Source: Prosthecobacter sp.
GTDB lineage: Bacteria; Verrucomicrobiota; Verrucomicrobiia; Verrucomicrobiales; Verrucomicrobiaceae
Direction of reading: 5' to 3'
Length of the DNA: 64,000 bases
Assembly: GCA_021733925.1 (NCBI GenBank)
Contig: JAIPJY010000008.1
Span: 62,001-126,000 of the forward strand
Shown piece by piece: positions 57,501 through 63,500 of this stretch (its first letter is position 1; each line of letters opens with the position of its first letter). The position numbers were made by a program, and so were the translations under genes. Below the pieces are notes generated by a model, which did no database searches, was not told where the DNA came from, and was given only the letters and a program-made list of their open reading frames with translations.

Positions 57501-60500
57501 GTGCTTACGGTACCCGCACTGTCGAATGCCAGCATGCCGCCCGCCCCTGCACGGCTGGTGTTGTTAACAGCGGGGAAGAGCGCATTCAAATTCGCCGTGG
57601 TAAACAAGGAGGCCTGAGAAATCACCAGAACTGTCGGCGTGGTGTAGCCGCTGCTGAAGTTGGTCACAGCTCCTCCGGCAATGTTGGTCAGGGAGTTCAA
57701 GGAGAGCGTTGAAGTCGGTCCATTGATGACCGGTCCCGACCCGAAGGTAAAGTTCGTGGCGCTCTGGGTGACGCGGCTGTAGCCTTGCAGCGCGGTGAAC
57801 CCGCCGGTCCAGCCCGTGTTGGCCGCATTGTTGTTGAACGTGATCAAATACGAATCCCCTTTGGTAAGCGTGCCGTCACCACGGATGATGTTGTTGATTA
57901 CCAGGTTCGGATTGGAAGTGCGGAAGAACGGCTGATCGTTGATGACCAGTTCACTGTTGATGCGCAGGTAGTCCCCAAAGCTAGTCTGGCTGAAAATAAT
58001 CGTCGGGCTGTTTTGAGTGATGAACTCAAGGCCTGCAGCACCGATGGTCGCACCATTGGAACCGGAGGCGGGGGTGCCGCCATTGCGGTCGTAAGTGATG
58101 GTGGTGCGACCAGCGATCGTGACGTTCTGCCCAAGGCTGTTGAAGAAGGTGGTGGTGGAGTTGGTCGTTCCCGTGTTTTGCGCCGCCAGCCGCAGCACGC
58201 CATTGTTCATGATGAGAGATCCCGTGCCCTCAGCCTGGGAGTCGGTGCCGGCCACGTTCCCGGCCGTGAGCCGCAGCTCACCGGCGTTCACGGTGATGGT
58301 GCTGGAAAGCGTGGCGTCGTTGCTGCCGTCGAGCCGCAGCACACCGCCGCCCCACTTGGAGATGGCGGCACTGGAGGTGACAGCGCCAACGAGGCGCCAA
58401 GTATTGCCATTGACGTTGATGGCAATGGCACTGGTGCCACCGAGCAACGTGGTGCCCAGCACTTCCATGTTGGAGTTGCTGTTGTATAAATTGAGCAATG
58501 TGCCCGCCGGGCCGGAGGTGCCCAGCACATTCAAATTCTGGAACTGCACCGTCGCAGTGGTGCTCGTTCCGGAGTAGCGTTCCGCATAAATCTCCGCCCT
58601 CGCTACATCCGCCGCCACGGTGACGGTCAGTCCGGAGTAGCTGGTGGTGGCGCTGTTATGGCGAAGACGCAGGCTTGGCATCTGGTTGCCATTGTTGTTG
58701 TTCAAGTAATCGGCGGACATGATGATCTCGCCGGCAGTTCCACGTGCGCCGTTCCCGTCAATGTAAAGCAGACCACCGTTCATCTGGATGGTGCCGCTGA
58801 TGGCGTTGGCGGCGTTGGTCAACTGCAAGAATCCCGGACCGCCGTAGGTCAGGTTGTTTGCGGTGACCACGCCATTAAGCACCAGCGAGGAGTCTGCCAC
58901 ATAGATAATGCCTTCGGTCGGAGTCGTGCCATCCCCAAAGTAAATGGGAGTGGTAGCACTCAAGGTGACAGTTCCATTGGTGAGGAGACCACCGCTCCAA
59001 AGGTTGATGCCGCCACCGGTAAGAGTGGAGGTGCCAGTGATGCGCATCGCATACGCATTGGCCACACCCGAAAGAGTGGTGTTGGCTGCCGCATTGTACC
59101 AGCCGATGGAGGTGCTGTTCAGCCCGGTGAAGAATGCGGTGTTGCTCCCGGTCGCCGTGTAAGCAGCATCCACAAAGCCGGTGTCGTTATTGTAGCTGAG
59201 GAAGCTCAAGCTGGTGGCATCATACATCCAGGGTGCCACGATGCCGTTGGTGAGCACGGGAGCCCCCCCCGTCAGGAAAAACTTCGCGGACTGCAAATTA
59301 ATGGACCCGAGTTCAGCGGCGGAGCTTGTGGGCCGGAGCGCCAAGGTGGCCTGGCCGTTGCGCGTGATGCCGGAAGTCCTGAGGACGATCTGTCCATTGG
59401 TGCCGTTGCGCTCCAAACCGATGCTCGCTCCGCCTTGGATCGTGATCTGGCCGACGGTTTCTTCATTCACCCTGCCACCGCTGTTGATCAGATTGAGGCC
59501 GGAGCCATTCAGCAGGAGTCCCTCGGTGTCGCTCCATTTGTTCTCATCAGAACCAAGCCCCAGGTTGCTGTTATCGAGGCGGGAAATGATGAAATTGTCA
59601 TTCACGTCCATGCTGTAATCCAGCCGCAGGTTGCCGCCGGGCATGAGGTTCACCACATTGGCCTGGTCCCCCGCATCATTTGTCACACGGCCGTCGCCCC
59701 GCAGGGTCAGGCGTCCATAGACATTGAAGGCAGAGGTGGCGCTGTTGCCAGTGATCTCCAGAATGGACCCAACGCTGCCGGTGTCCGCTTCACGATAAAT
59801 GTTGGTGGCTCCGGTGTAGGTCTGGTCGCCGTAGAAGCGGACGACACCTTCGGTATAACCTGGGTTCTGTCCCGCCAGCACACTGGAACGACCGACGTCC
59901 ACAGACGCGGTGCCAGACAGCGCCCCGGTGCCGGTGATGGCGAGAGTCGCACCGTTGTAGCCGCCGAAACGATACACATTGTCAACGCCCGCACCCAAGG
60001 TCGCAGCAGTGTAATAGGTGTTGGTGACCGCATTGAGGCCCCATTTGCCATTGCCAAGCTTCGATTGGTCAATGGCCGTGGTCCAATGGCCTTCACTGAG
60101 GTTCAATCCCAGGCTGCCGTTGGTGGTGGAACGAATGCTGTAATTGGTCAATGCGGTGTCCGTTCCCAGGTCGATGCGCAGGCTGTTGACAGTTTCATTG
60201 GCGAAGGTCTGCACCCGCTGGCCCTGCGCAGAAAGAATGTTGGAAGGGGCGTTCAGGCGGAGGGCGGAACTGCGATTGAGCACGATGTCTCCCGTGCCGG
60301 CGTTGGCGGTGGCACTCGGAATAAAAGTGGTGCCGGCATAACGAATATCGTCCGTACCACGATTGGCGAAGAGCACATAGCCGTCCGTGATGACCATCCC
60401 GCCGTTCCAGGCGCTGTTGTCACCGCCGATTTCCAGATTGCTGCCGCCGCGCTTTTCGAGCGAGTAATTGCCGGTGATTGTTCCGGCCAGCAGCAGGGGG

Positions 60501-63500
60501 GCGTCGGTTTGGATTCGGCCATTGGCATTGAGGGTGATGGTGCCGTCAAAGCGCGGATAGATGGCGTTGCCGCCCGTCACCAGCAGCAACTGCTTGTCCA
60601 AACTCAGATTGTTAAAGACGACCGCCTTGTTAGCGGCGCCGCCCTGCCAGCGGTTGGTGTTCAAAGTTGAATTTCCACCTTGGACAATGACGTTGTAGCC
60701 CAAGTAGATGTTCTGGACGTTGCCGGTCTGATCTCCATTGATGTACGCCTCCCATGATCCCCCACGCAGGAGGATGGTGGTGTCGGACGTGACCGCCGAA
60801 GCAAAACCGGTGGGTGTCGCCCATGATTGATCATTGAGCCAGGTTTGCACAACTCCCTGCGCGACGTCCAACGTCCCCAGCGAATTGGGCGCTGCCGTAT
60901 CCCAGTTGTTCAATATCAGACGGCCGCCACCCACCTTTGTCAGCACCGAGCTCGCATCGCCAATGATCTGTCCGGAGAACGTCTGGTTGCTGCCTTCACG
61001 CCCCACGATCAATGTCGCACTGCCCAAATTCAGCGTTCCCGCTGTGCTCAGTGCCGGACTCACCACGCTGGTGCCCGCCAGGTTGCCAAACTCCTGGTTG
61101 TAGCCGTTCAGCAGCACCGTCGCACCCGGCTGAATCGTCACAATCGACCCCGTCACCGCGTTCAGGTTCCCAAACGTCGGGATCACGTTGGCCGCCGTCA
61201 AGCTCAGCGTGCCTGCGTTCACCTGCACGTTGCCCTGGAACGTGTTCGCTCCGGACAGCTCCAGCGTCCCCGGTCCGTATTTCACCAGCACCGCCGGCGC
61301 TGCCACATTGCTGGTGCTCAGCGTGTTGTTCACGTTGCTGCGGAAGTTCGTCAGCGGCGCGATGATTGCCGAAACTGCGGCGTCGTCCACATACACATTC
61401 AACGCGTTGGTGCCAAAATTCAGCGTCCCCACGGCAATGCTTGCCCCGTTGTTCAGGATGATCCCCGCCTGTCCCAGCGTGCTCGAATTGGCCGCTCCCA
61501 AATTCAACGTGTATCCTCCCAAATAGATGTTGGCATTGCTGCGGAAAGCATAAACACTGCGGTCGGCCGTCAGTGTCCCGCCGGTCGCGTCAAACAACTG
61601 CGTTGATCCTGCGGCCAAGTCCAGATCTCCCGTGCCGCCATACGTCGCCGTGACCACATTGCCGCTGTTCATCGTGGCGTAGTTGCCCGAGTTGTCCGCG
61701 CCGGCGCCCTGGATCACCGCCCAGGTGCCAATGGTGCCGTTGGGCACAGCGGGACTTGCCGTGAAGCTGATCTTTTCATTCCCGGCCGCGCCAATGTCAG
61801 TGGTGATCCCCTTGAGGGTCATCGTGGCGTTGTTGCTGCGTGCCAGCGAGCCGAAGCTCAGGGTGGTGGTGCCGCCCCCCCCCCCGGTGCTGTCCACAAT
61901 GAAGGCGGCATTGCCGGTGTTGATGGTCAGGGCCGCCGTGCTCGCGGTGGTGTTGGCCCCGCCAGTGTTGTTGTTCAATCGCAGCGTGCCGTTGGCCACG
62001 TTAAAGGCATTGTTGGTGCCAAGGGGGTTGCCGCCCGTTTTGGCTTCACCCACCAGCGTACCCTGGCTGACCGTCACACCGCCAGTGAAGGTGTTGCCAG
62101 TGGCAGGATTGAGGATCACCGTGCCGGTGCCCACCTTGTTGATGCCGCCGGCGCCTGCACCGCTGATCGTGCCGCTGAAGGTCACATCCCCGCCGCTGAC
62201 AGCCGCCAGGTTTATGCCGCGTGCGGAGAGATTGATGTTGCCGCTGAAGAGCTTCGCTCCGGCGTCCAGACCGCCGAGGGTCTGCGTGCTGCCAGTGGCC
62301 GTGTTGATGAAGTTGCGAGAGATCGTGCGCACTCCGGCAGCGAGTATCTGCGAAAAAGCGGTGCCACGGAAGGTGATGTCCGAGGTGGCACTGCCAAAGG
62401 CGTTGTCATTTCCCGCCACCAGGTAGCCGTTGGAGATGGTGGTGGAGCCCTGATAAGTGTTGTTACCGTTGAGCCAGAGGGTGCCCTGCTCAGATTTTTC
62501 CAAGGCATTGGCGACAACACCAGAAACCACGCCATTAAAAGTCGTCAAAGCGCCACGCGTGCGGAAAACAATGCTGCGGTTCAAAGTGACGGCGCCGTTC
62601 ACCGTGGTGCGGTAACCATTGTAACCATCAAACCAAAGAGCACTGCTGCCCGCGCCATCAGTCGTGAACGTCCCCGCGTGCCCAATGGTGAGCGAAGAAA
62701 TCTGCACCTCTTGATTTTCTGAGCCAGGACCCGCAGCCCCCACAATGATGATGCGTGTGCTGGCATTGTCCCCGCCTGAAGTGGTGACGGCGTTGTCGAA
62801 CAGAAACGGCCCCGTACCATTGATTCGAAACTCAAGGCCTGAAGAGCGAGAACCATTGGTGGCCATGTTAATGATGGATCCCGCATTGCCAGCCGCACCG
62901 GTGTTGGTCAGCACCAGTCTTCCCTGATCCAGTATGGTCGTTCCATCATAGGTGTTGTCGGCATTCAGGATGAGCACACCCCCGTTGCTTTTCCGCAGGC
63001 TTTGCACACCCGTAGCCTGATCTGCGATGACGCCATCCACGGTCAGCATGCCTGCCCCGGCCTGGTAGCTGTTTTCCACCCCGACGCTCAAATAGACCGT
63101 ACGCGTGGCGTTGGGCATGACGATGGTGTTGACATGGACGTCCGTGAAGATCGTGCCCAGATTGGTGATGGTAAGTGCACGGTCCGCACCGATCTCAGGG
63201 AACTGAAACTTGTCGAAATTGACGACGCTGTAGCCGCCGCCGCTGAGGGCGGAGGTACGCAGAACGCCGTTGGCCCCCTGGGTGTCGATGATGCGGGAGG
63301 CGTACTGATTGTCTGTACCACCGTACAGACCATCAGCGATCTCCACACGCAGTTCACCAGCGCGCAGATTGAGCACATTGTTGGTGGTGCTCAATGCACC
63401 GTTGCTGCCCACATGCAAAATGCCACTGTTGCCAATGGTCACGCTGCCGCTGTAATTTTGCGCCTCGGGGATGTAAACCACTCCACCGATGTTCGTGCGG

